From: Toxonevra muliebris
Taxonomy: Eukaryota; Arthropoda; Insecta; Diptera; Pallopteridae
Reading direction: 5' to 3'
DNA length: 64,000 nt
NCBI GenBank assembly: GCA_963691655.1
Contig: CAVNUY010000019.1
Span: forward strand, 1 to 64,000
Every line of letters starts with the position of its first letter. Position 1 is the stretch's first letter. A model generated the notes under the pieces. It was not told the origin of the DNA, searched no databases, and saw only the letters and a list, made by a program, of their open reading frames with translations. Positions 11,967 to 22,185 of the stretch are shown one piece after another. Position numbers and translations under genes: made by a program.

Positions 11967-12594
11967 GTCCGATTTTTAAAATTTTTTTCTTTCGAACTTT
12001 ACTTTGACCAAAAAACAATATTTGCAAAGTTTCATAGAGATTGAACAACGTTTACTATTTTTGGCCACAGATTATATGAAGACGCGACACTGTGCGACGC
12101 ACAATCGGTGGACAAAAATGGAAGGAGTAGTGGTAGGCCTATGAAGATTTGCACAGATATTTTTTAGGTAAATGTTAAGAAACCTTGCGAATTTCAACTA
12201 AGTCGGTTAACGAACACGCCCACTTCCCATATAAGCTGAATCAAAAACTTTTGAAGGAATAAACTTGTGTAGTGGCTATTTCATTTCTTAAAGCAAAAAT
12301 AGTCAAGATTGGAAATATGGGTGTGGCACGTCCCATACAAAACAAGCGCCTAATCAGTTTTTTGGCTCAAAATTGTCGTAGAAATCAATCTCATGCCTTG
12401 AAAATTGGAGTACGACAACAATTAATAAAAATGTTCTAAATTAAAAAAGTAGGCTTAGCATCTCCAATATAGTCAAAGTATTTTACGGTATATATTAAAG
12501 CTGCAATGATTATCTGTAGTTAGGTCTGTAACCCCTAAAAATGTAATTTAACCTTAGTTCCTAAAATTCCGTTCAGATAAAGAGAGTTAGGTTT
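11967..12594. other. Non-coding repeat-like sequence
   Basis: No gene. 12040-12120 (CAACGTTTACTATTTTTGGC and onward) resembles 53985-54045 (CAACGTTTATTATTTTTGGC), and the phrase GTGTGGCACGTCCCATAC resembles others at 45310-45450, so this is a dispersed repeat type in this genome. Confidence 0.5.
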
Positions 12595-13780
12595 CCCCCA
12601 AAACCAAATGATTTGGGGATTTTTTTAATACGCTCTGGGACCTCTACACTATATTGATGGTACTATGAACGCACACAATTATGCGGAAGTGATTACAAAA
12701 TTTTTAGTACCCACAATTGAAGAGGATTGTTCACATACGGGCCGTGTAATATTTCAGGACGCTTCTACATCATGCCATCGTGCGAAATGGGTAAGTTACA
12801 ATTTTTCATAAATTATATCAATATCTACTTTTTTATTTTTAGTTCGGATTGACCAGGAAACTCATCCGATTTTAATCTGATTGAGCACCTATGACACTGT
12901 CACCGTCACTTTCGCTTTTAAATTAAATCACAAAATAACTAATTTAAAATATTTTGGTTCACCCGACTTGGTGATACCAAAGTACACAAAAATTAAATTA
13001 ACGCAAAAAAGAATTAAAAAAAAAAATATATAAAAATTCGCACTTAATCAATCGCTTGAGAAATAATTGCACAGAGAAAAATTCTGGTATCGCTCTCGAA
13101 AGCTAGCACAGAACTGAATATAAGTACGGTGCAAAAATATGTACCACCTATATTCAGCCACATATATTATCTTTTCGTCCGCTATGTCAGCAGGACACAA
13201 TGCAGTTTCTCCAAGAAACTGGTCTCAAAACGGGAAATCATCATACCCATACATGTGTGGGTGTACATGATTACACCCTGGACAAAGTCCCCGACCCAAC
13301 CAATTGTATGAGAATTGGCGGCAATGCACCTGTATTAGTGCATAGCGGAGTCATACCGTTGAATTCTCACTAGAAAATCAACCAAACGAGAGAACAAAAG
13401 TTTTCCCGTTTTTCCGCAAATTTACAACAAATACACCTCTGCGCTCTCTTACAGAAGTCTCCATATCCCCACTCCCAGTAGTATAATCTAGTACTAAATG
13501 GTACTCTTTTACTATTGTGAATGTGGGTATCGGCCAAAAAGAAGAGTGACAGAAGAAAGATAAAGAAAGAAAAGAAGAAAACGGTTAGGAAGTGCAGCAC
13601 GCGGCTGCGCTTCCTAACAAAATTAAAATTAAATAATTTTAATTTCGCGAGTGACGCGCCGCGGAATTAAATCGCGATAACACATAATGAAATGCGAAAT
13701 TGCTAAATACAAGCCCTCAAATAAAAATACAAAAAATACAAGCAATTGATTGGAAGAGGTTTGCTACAGTAAATAAATTG
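12595..13780 (+). pseudogene. Tc1-like transposase relic split by a solo LTR
   Basis: Reading plus, GPLHYIDGTMNAHNYAEVI and RVIFQDASTSCHRAKW give the middle of a Tc1-family transposase, including the second catalytic aspartate of the DDE triad. GNSSDFNLIEHL near 12862-12890 is the family's PGNSPDLNPIEHLW region with the third acidic residue. The frame is shifted and has a stop (EHL*H). After the solo LTR the same protein resumes as HIMKCEIAKYKPSNKN from about 13681. A 52-bp stretch at 12791-12842 starts GTAAGT and ends TTTTTAG in phase, so it looks like an intron, which is unusual for Tc1. Confidence 0.75.
12898..13679 (-). mobile_element. Solo LTR of an Osvaldo/Ulysses-like element
   Basis: 782 bp, starting TGTCACCGTCACTTTCGC and ending near TCGCGATA, homologous to the LTR at 54889-56207 but with about 500 bp deleted internally (after about 12940). 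It interrupts the Tc1 relic and is flanked by the 4-bp duplication ACAC (12894-12897 and 13680-13683). No internal region is present, as expected after LTR-LTR recombination. The strand is assigned from the second copy, whose primer-binding site and gag lie on the minus strand. Confidence 0.82.
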
Positions 13781-15819
13781 GTTTAGGGCCTGGTAAATTA
13801 ACTTTGGTTTGAAAGTTCTTAAATAATTATTGGAGTTTAATTAATAAAAAACTGCTAAATTGCAAAATTTTTTTGAAAACTTTCAACATTTTGGGATTTA
13901 TAATATAAAATACGCAGCAGGTTTTTATTCGACTTTTGAGTTTAGCTGTTATTCCTTATTGCCAAAGATATATGAATTATCATATTTTTAACCGAATGTC
14001 CTTGCAGATGCATTTTTGCTACATTTTTTAATGAAATTGTTATCTTGTTAAAAGAGATTTTTATAAAAAAATGTTTGATAGTCAAACTTTGTGTAGGTAA
14101 TGATGAAGCAAATAAAAATTACTTGCAGTTTCGGAAATTATAAATAACCTGCTATTTTGACTTTTTTTAAATATTTAGGGTGGTGCGATTTCAATGATAG
14201 CAAGTATACATAAAACCTGTGAATTTGTTTAATAGCCTTTTCACATGGAGCCCAAATTGAGCAATTTGTATAGAAGTATTTTTTTTTAGTAATTTTTTTT
14301 CAGACTTATGAACTTCCAATATTTGGCTTAATGAAAGAGATCCAGCACAAAAATTTTATAACTATCAGCAAAAATGTTTTACAACAATAATAAAAAGAAC
14401 TGAAAGCAATGAAAAACTGTGTGAGAGGATATAAAACTCAAAATACAAAAGTTTCTTTTAACTATGGCCCACTTGACTTTTTAACAGCTTATAACTAAAA
14501 CAATAAGAAATAAAAACGATTCAAATAGTTATATGAAAAAAATGACATTTACCATTATAATTGAAGAAATCAAAGCTTTGACAACGATATTAGCAGGGAT
14601 CGTAAGCATTATAAGCAATGGAAAAAAATCTGAATTTAATGCTTAATACTTGAAGTTTATATAATTGCTTGTCAATAAAAATAACTTTGTAAAATCCGCA
14701 TTTACACGCAATATTTGGTTCTTCGAGCATGATCGTGCCGCGTTTATTTAAATTAAGCAAAGAAAGGGTCCGAGAGAAATATATTTCGTAATTTTTAACA
14801 TCACATTGCCTCGTATATGAAACGTAATCTCAAATTAGACCTTCACAGTGAGAAGCATTGAAATTAAAATTATTTATTCATCACACAAATCTTTCTTAGG
14901 GGCAGAAGTTGCATTACCTTCGGAATTCTTTAACGCAATACAGCTTATCAACAGTTTTGCCATATGCGATGGCAACATCTGCGAGGCATAGGATTTGTTA
15001 ACTGCTTTACAAAGTAAAGCGTGTCAAAGTTTCAGCCAATTGGATACAGCTGCTAGGATCGCTGCATGCATTAAGTTTATCATCTCAGTTTTTGATTCCG
15101 TGGAAGTGTTATCAGATTTTTGAGTAAACACAGTCGGTTGGGTTCACCCTTTTTCTCCAACCTAGGTGTTTCACACAGGGTTTCAATACCGCTGCAAAAA
15201 TTTCTGAAAAAAGCCCTTCTCGAATATTAAATTAGCTTTTTTCCACTCCTGATTTGACGGTATAGAGCAGCTCCTTGCAGTGCAGCTCCTTGCTCCACTA
15301 CATAACAGGAATCTTACTAAGAGCCTAGCGAGGGGACAGGCGTGCTCAAAGTTGGTCTGAAGAGCAGAGCTGGGTCTGTAGGGGGTAGAGCACAGCTTAT
15401 CGAAGCTAGTTCTTCTCTAAACTTTCTTCAGCTCGCCTTTTTCGGATTAACTTCAACACCATATCAAAATTCGATATATCTGTGGTTTAATAAAGAGTCG
15501 TCTCTAAGGACCTTCCAGTTTCCAATCGACTGTAATCTTTCATTAGAAAGAAAAATTTGGGTGATTGTAAGAAAAGGAGATGCTATAAGATAGATTCTAG
15601 ATTATCTAGAATTATAATTGTATAGAATCGTGTGTCCCCTTAACTTACCAAGTCCACAGATGCACCCTTTATGGATTCGTGGTTCTTGGATTGTTGTTAT
15701 GTGAGGTAATGCATGCAACATGGATAGGCGTTTACATAGAAGTACAGTAGCAGCCTCGCCTCATTGCTAGCAGCAGCAGGCACCACTGAGGTGATGTTAA
15801 TACTTGGACAGTATAAGAG
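13781..15819. other. AT-rich stretch without recognisable genes
   Basis: No domain or RNA gene found. 15240-15420 is locally more GC-rich, with a short direct repetition of GCAGCTCCTTGC (about 15269-15290). The open frame at 15342-15593 (83 codons) has no motif I recognise and may be chance. Confidence 0.5.
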
Positions 15820-16110
15820 CCTTCCAGGATTTACCGAAGGTATATATAGCCAAGAAAAGTGCCGATTACCAGCGCATAGTATGGCAATTTGATGCAATAC
15901 AAGACTATCGCATGCTACGTGTTACATACGGCGTTGCGAAACGCATGCTGCAGTCGCAATAGTCATCACTAGCGACTTTTACATGACTGATTTGTTCACG
16001 GACAATTCTTCAGTTGAGAGGCTTGAAATATTGCAAAGAGACGTCTCTAATATTTTATCTAAGAGTGGTTTTGAGCTACGCAAATGGGGAACAAATTGCA
16101 CCGAAATCAG
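15820..16110 (+). pseudogene. Degenerate Bel/Pao reverse transcriptase fragment
   Basis: The frame from 15828 reads DLPKVYIAKKSADYQRIVW then DYRMLRVTYGVA, matching the Bel/Pao RT block that appears intact at about 8560-8700 (GDIEKMYRQILV, DDQNYQRILF, LKTVTFGVN). It stops at 15960. From 15983 another frame gives VERLEILQRDVSNIL and KSGFELRKW, the conserved segment after the catalytic box. The catalytic VDD box itself is degraded (MTDLFTDNSS). This comes from a different Bel/Pao element than the one at 2303-11966. Confidence 0.75.
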
Positions 16111-16200
16111 AAGGAAAATACTACACGATTCCAAACAAATTTTTTTTTTCTGGTTGACGGTGATGAAGTACTCATATTTACTCATATTTTCAGAGCTTTA

Positions 16201-17133
16201 ACCTATTAATTTGAGATTTCTGAAGCTATATATTTACAAATTAGCTTAGCTCATTTTATTTTAAATTTTATTTTAGTTTAAGCTTTACTTCTTGTAGTCG
16301 AATTTATTATCTCGGATGGTACTGACTTTGGCAAAATTTCTAAATACAAAATAATTGCTTGCAAATCTTCAATCTTTTAAAAACAAATGAAAAGAAATGG
16401 AAAATCACCAAAAAAAATGAATGAAAAAAGGCGCAATAATGCGGCTTACAAACGTCGAATTTATTTATCCAAACAAAGTAACTCCCAAAAGGATGAACTC
16501 TTTTAACCCTATTGGAATTATGTATAATAGTTAAAGGTCAAAAACGCTCGTGCGATTATTGATTTCTTTTTTAACCACTCTTCAACCCAAATTCTCTTCT
16601 TTTTATTGTATCACTTTTTAACGCACTTCGCCAGCGCAATACACGCCTGACAATCAGCCACTCATCGCATGTCCGTACACTACAAAAAATTTCAAAATTA
16701 TAAAAATATGACGTATACACGCTTGACGTCAAATGATTGACCGTATAAGGGGCACATAAGCCCCCCTAACGTAGCCCATACATTCCGATATTACTCCTTA
16801 ACGATAATTATCGACAAGCATCAATATCTTTTCCATCCTTAATTTAAACGGTACTTTAAATTACAAAGTAAAGGTTTGTCTAAATGTACCCATATTTTTG
16901 TAATATTAAATTGGTATATTACTAAAACCAACATTTTCAAGCCTGTCAAATTTTACAAAATTGATCTCAGGCACCCCTTAAGTAGTTCAGCACCAGTATA
17001 CTTACATGTTTGAAATATGGTGATGGCAAAATGGTAGTATAAACTGAACAAACCGTCTTCGGTAACTTCAGATGTAAATTAAATATACAACACTGTGTGC
17101 ACAACGCAACGTAGTTAAGGTCTGAACAAAAAA
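16201..17133. other. AT-rich non-coding stretch
   Basis: No gene or repeat identified. It contains the target site CAATCACC (17134-17141) of the hAT element that follows. Confidence 0.5.
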
Positions 17134-17141
17134 CAATCACC

Positions 17142-18501
17142 TAGTGTCCGACCGAAGGTGATTTTTTGGCCGATGCCGAAGCCGAACTTCGGCCATTCAT
17201 CTAACCTTCGGCCGAAGCCGAAGACCGAAGGATTTTTAATATATAAAAAACAAATCTGAAGGTAAATATTTTTTACCTATGTATTTGCAAAACATATACA
17301 GAAAAATATAAATAGTAGATACTCCAAATAAAAAGCTGACCAGTAACACTAAATAACTGTTCACTGCCGAAGAAGCTGACAAATATTATTTATTTTAAGA
17401 ATCATTTAAAAATTTGTTTACGTCAAAATATACAGAACATCGACTATATATCTGTAGAACGACTGTCATTCACAGAAACCTGTGCCAAAAAAAAAGTTGT
17501 CCGATGACTGTCATGATTCTGCTTATCTAAAATCAAAGATTGAATCAGCGTATTAATCGATAGACCTGTAGCCGGATCCAGAACCCTCTAGTTCCAAAAT
17601 TTTTGATTGATTTAAACAAAATTGGGATTGATAAATTTTAATGTATGGTTTCATGAAGCCGGAAAAGTTAAATGCCTTAAAGTATTTGTTGTTGAATAAA
17701 CTTTTTATCAAATTTTTTTAAATAACTAAATATTTTGTATAAAAACTTTAAATTCCTAGCTACTCACAGCTCGTTTTTTTATCTGACAAGTATGAAGGAA
17801 AGTATTTTATTTATTGAAGATACGATGAAAATTTAAGCCCAATCAGTTCATTAGTTTTGGAGATATCGTGGGAGCTATTTCGAAAAATGCTGTTTTGAGG
17901 AAAACTGGTTTCAAAGTTCAAATATGCATGACTGCTCTAGCAGGGCCTGCAAATAAACATCTGTAACTTTCAATCGACTGTGAATTTCAAAGAATCCCTT
18001 TACACACTTTTATTGTAGAGCGATTTAGCCAAAACAATTTTAAATTTTTTTGACCTCTTTGAAAGCAAAAAAATGTCGGCTTCTCTAACAATTCACGCTT
18101 CTTTTCAATACGCTTCAAGTCTTCCTTAAAAAGTAAAAAAGTTTGGCTGGCTTCTGGTGCCTCTAATTGTATTAGCTCAAGCAGGTTGTTCGTTAAAAAA
18201 AAAATCACTGATAACTGTTTGTGTGGTTTTAAATCTGTGGGTTACTTCAAAAGTAAAAATGGAAAAAGCAAACGGAGAAAATATAACACAGAAATTCTAA
18301 TGTAAATACTTTATATAACCACTTCACATTTATTTATTTGCATACATTTTTACTGCCAATCTGTAGTAATAATTATTATAAAATAAAATGCTTATAATCT
18401 TCGGCTTCGGCAAATACTTCGGCCACTTTTTGCCGAAGCCGAAGGTGCAATTTTAGGCCGAATAGCCGAAGAACCGAAGCCGAATAATCGGTCGGACACT
18501 A
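17142..18501. mobile_element. Non-autonomous hAT element with GAAG/CTTC-rich ends
   Basis: 1,360 bp bounded by 14-bp inverted repeats TAGTGTCCGACCGA and flanked by the perfect 8-bp duplication CAATCACC (17134-17141 and 18502-18509). Within about 110 bp of each end the hexamers CCGAAG/CTTCGG repeat densely in both orientations, as subterminal transposase-binding motifs do in many hAT elements. The interior (17290-18390) has no transposase. The minus-strand open frame 17987-18208 shows no domain. Confidence 0.92.
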
Positions 18502-18509
18502 CAATCACC

Positions 18510-18984
18510 TTCCGTCTCTGAAATTGAGTATCGTGAACGTACGAGCACATTACTTTTCTCGGTAGTTATCCGTTTGACTTACCAATTTTATATCACAACA
18601 ACAGCTTAACTTTGTCAATAAATACCTTTGCTCAGTGAATATACAACGGCGGGTATGTACCACCGATAAATGCACATATGTTCACGTGTAATTGACTTTT
18701 TTATCAAGCATATAACTTTAACAAACTTTGAGTTATAAGGCTAAATTTTTAAAACAATTGTTGCCAAGTGGTATATAAATATGTATTTTCTTATAAATAT
18801 ATATATGTAAATATATGAGTTTTTGGTATTTGAAATTAGTATCTCACAGATAAAGTTATATGGTTTAGTGTTATGAACGATAAAGACAGCCTTATAAAAG
18901 TATTTTGCAGGTTGATAACTTTGAAAATATAAGTATTTAGGTATATACAAATCTACACATATGTGCATACATTTACAAGTAAGC
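18510..18984. other. Non-coding flank
   Basis: AT-rich sequence with no gene or repeat seen. It ends in ACATACATTT (18985-18994), the target duplicated by the R1-type LINE. Confidence 0.5.
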
Positions 18985-18994
18985 ACATACATTT

Positions 18995-21265
18995 GACTTG
19001 CTTGCACAAACGGCGAGAGAAAAGAAAGCGGACGTAGTTCTAATCAGCGAACCATACAGACTTGAGAATAAAAACATCTGTATCAGTGACAAGACTAAAA
19101 AAGCAGCAATATGGATATGCGGAAGACACGCTTTCCAAAATACCAACGAACAGTCGGATGGATTTGTAAGAGCAAAAATAAATGGTATTTACTTTTATAG
19201 TTGCTATGCACGTCCCAGCCTGACTCCTAGTGAGTATCAGAATACTCTGGACGAAATCGTAGCAGATGCGCATGGGAAAACACCAGTTGTGATCGCTGGA
19301 GACTTTAATGCATGGGCAACAGAATGGGGCAGTAGAGTCACGAATGCGAGAGGACACAGTCTCCTGGAAACCTTTTCGCCGCTAGACATAGTCATCGCAA
19401 ATTCCGGCAATAAATTCACGTTTCGTAAAGCTGGATACGGATCTATTATAGACATCACCTTTACGAGTAGCTCTTTAGCACGTAAAACAAGATGGCGGGT
19501 TAGTGAAGACTATACGCACAGTGATCACCAAGCAGTAATGTTTGAAATAGAAAACAAGAGATTACGTCAGAGAGGTAAAACAACCGGCCCTCGATGGAAA
19601 GACACACTGTTCGATAAGGACACATTTGAAGAAATATTGACCACACATAATTTGACGCCCGGGACGGCAGAAAATGCAGCAAGCCAATTAACATATTTGG
19701 TAACTTCTGCTTGTGACGCAGCAATGCCCAGAAGGATGCCCAGCAAACAAGGCTCACCATGCTACTGGTGGAACGAAGAAATCAAAGCTCTTAGAAGTGA
19801 ATGTTTAAAAGCCAGACGTAAAGTTCAGCGATCTAGGGGAAGACCTGGATTCTTACAGCTGCTCGAAGCTTTTAGAAATGCGCGGAAATCTCTGCAGAAG
19901 GCGATCAAAAACAGCAAAAGAACTTGCTTTAAAAATATATGTGACGAAGCAGATATAAACCCTTGGGGCACTGCTTATAGAATTGTAATGACGAAGCTGA
20001 AAGGCCAAAGATCACCACAGATAACATGCCCTGTAATGCTGGATAGCATTATAAAGACGTTATTTCCACAGCGGCAGGTAATTTTCACATATGATGACGG
20101 CGAAGCGAATAATGAAGAAATCGCACCAGTTACCGAAGAAGAGGTGCTCGAAGCATGTAAGAAAGTAGGCGACAAAAAAGCACCAGGACCCGACGGTATC
20201 CCCAATAAAGCTTTGAAAACGGCAGTCTACAAAAGACCGGAAATCTTCGTCGAAGTAATCCAAAAATGTTTAGAAGAAGGAATATTTCCAGATCAGTGGA
20301 AACTACAGAGGTTAGTTCTGCTGCCGAAAGGAAATAAGCCACCGGGAGATCCATCGTCATATCGGCCAATCTGCCTGCTTGACACAATGGGCAAAATACT
20401 GGAGCGTGTAATCTACAACAGGTTACTGCCCATCGCGGAAGAGAACGGAGCACTGTCAAACTGTCAGTTCGGGTTTCGGAAAGCTCGATCCACCGTAAGT
20501 GCCATTAAAATGGTGGTAGACATTGCAGCGGAAGCAATAGAAGGCATAAGATGGAAAGGAGGTGCGAAACAATATTGCGCAGTGGTTACATTAGATGTAA
20601 AAAACGCATTTAACTCTGCCAACTGGATGCACATAAAAGGCTCTCTGGCAAGAATGAACGCACCGAAATACATACGAAGAATAATCGACAGTTACTTCAA
20701 AAACAGAAAGCTGGAGTATGAAAGCGACGAGGGATTAAAATACTACAACATCTCGGCAGGTGTTCCACAAGGATCTGTGCTAGGACCTCTACTGTGGAAT
20801 ATCATGTATGACGGAATATTGAGACTATCATTCCCACCAGGAGTAAAAGTAGTGGGGTACGCAGACGATATTGCGATAGTTACAGTGGCGAAACATATCC
20901 AGGAAATCGAGGCGATTACTAATGAAGCGGTGGCCACAATAAACCAATGGCTAAGATCAGCTGGTCTTGAATTAGCTGCACAAAAAACGGAGGCGGTACT
21001 AATTAGTAGTCGAAAGGTTGTCGAACATGCGAATATACAAGTAGGCAATCAAATAATAAAATCGAAGTCGTCAATTAAATATCTGGGTGTGATGATAGAC
21101 AACAGACTGAACTTCAGAGCTCACTTGGACTATGTTAAAGAAAAGGCGTCTAGTATCCAGGCAGTGCTGTCTAGAATAATGCCAAACATTGGTGGACCAA
21201 GGTATGGTCGAAGGGTGTTACTTTCTAGAGTAGTAAGCTCAGTCTTGCTTTACGCTGCTCCGTAG
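18995..21265 (+). pseudogene. R1-type LINE ORF2: endonuclease and reverse transcriptase
   Basis: One open frame of about 757 codons, without its natural start. The endonuclease shows ISEPY, VVIAGDFNAWATEWGS (metal-binding D and N), IIDITFTS and HSDHQAVMFE. A linker leads to RT with KKAPGPDGIPNKALK, YRPICLLDTMGKILERVI, FRKARSTVSAI, VVTLDVKNAFNSANW, GVPQGSVLGPLLWNIMYDG and the catalytic VVGYADDIAIV. About 100 bp appear deleted around 20000, between the linker and the finger region. The frame ends at TAG 21263-21265 right after LLYAAP, where R1-type proteins normally continue, so the stop sits at a second deletion. The protein nicks target DNA and reverse-transcribes the element RNA. Confidence 0.9.
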
Positions 21266-21270
21266 CTGGT

Positions 21271-21785
21271 ATGATACCGATCGATATACTAGCGGACGAA
21301 ATGAAACGAGTCTATCGCAGAAGGAGCGGAAATCAGTTGCAACAAGATATTCCAGGCATAGCGAACGAAGAAAGGCCATTTGGCAGAATAGATGGGAGAA
21401 CTCATCGAAAGGCAGGTGGACGTATATACTTATCCCTAAGATTGAAACGTGGATAAATAAAAAATATGGAGAGACAAATTATCATATAACCCAGTTTTTA
21501 ACGGGTCATGGAGGGTACAGAAAGTATCTGTACAGATTTAAGCATGACGACTCCCCACTTTGTCCTATCTGTAGGGACCAAGAAGAAGATGTAGAACACG
21601 TAATTTTCAACTGTCGGCGTTTCAGCCCAACAAATATGACGTTGCCAAGCCCATCATGCATTATAGAGTGTATGATCCAGTCGGAGGAAGACTGGTCAGA
21701 AATAAGTGGGTTCATCACGAATGTGAAAAATGACCTAAGGAGAATTGAACGTCTTAGGAGAGCAGACTTGACGAATACAGCCTAA
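21271..21785 (+). pseudogene. R1-type LINE ORF2 C-terminus with CCHC knuckle
   Basis: Continuation of the same ORF2 after a deletion: GMIPIDILADEMKRVYRR in one frame, then after a frameshift near 21380 WQNRWENSSKGRWTYILIP and FLTGHGGYRKYLYRF. The knuckle is CPICRDQEEDVEHVIFNC, the C-terminal zinc motif of R1-clade proteins. Translation would end NTA at the TAA 21783-21785. Confidence 0.88.
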
Positions 21786-22185
21786 AGGCTAACCAGCCCC
21801 GCGAAGTAATACCTAACGGCAGTACCGCGGGGATAGTGGTTGACGAGCAGGGGGGTGAGGTTTAGTACGTAGGTGCATTACTGAGCAGATCCAGTCAGTA
21901 TGTGAATCGTGCATGCCAATAGTACGGACTACTGGTATCTATGAAGATTCCTCACCTCCAGGGCGCATCCAAAAAAAAAACATACATTTATATATATACC
22001 TACAATTATAAGGCTACAAATTTCACTGAAAAACAGAGACGTTTAAGCATTTAGCTTCACATTTAGTTACTGATAAAAGTACGAGTTTATGATACGAAAA
22101 TGTGCGATAAGCTTTTTTTGTATCTATAAATAAGAATGTTGCAAGTTGATAGCTTCTAAACTAAACATACAATCATACATATATA

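Larger units (their letters stand above)
18995..21980 (+). mobile_element. 5'-truncated R1-type LINE with poly(A) and TSD
   Basis: Starts directly inside the endonuclease domain and ends in a 10-A tail (21971-21980). The 10-bp duplication ACATACATTT lies at 18985-18994 and again at 21980-21989 (its first A shared with the tail), so this is a complete target-primed insertion that was 5'-truncated on arrival. The 3' UTR after the ORF stop is about 185 bp. The reading frame is long and relatively clean, suggesting a young copy. Confidence 0.92.

Noticed and set aside
13129..13311. Conserved plus-strand frame also present at 55643-55825
   Set aside because: Both lie in homologous LTRs; similarity is at DNA level and the opposite strand is the more open one.
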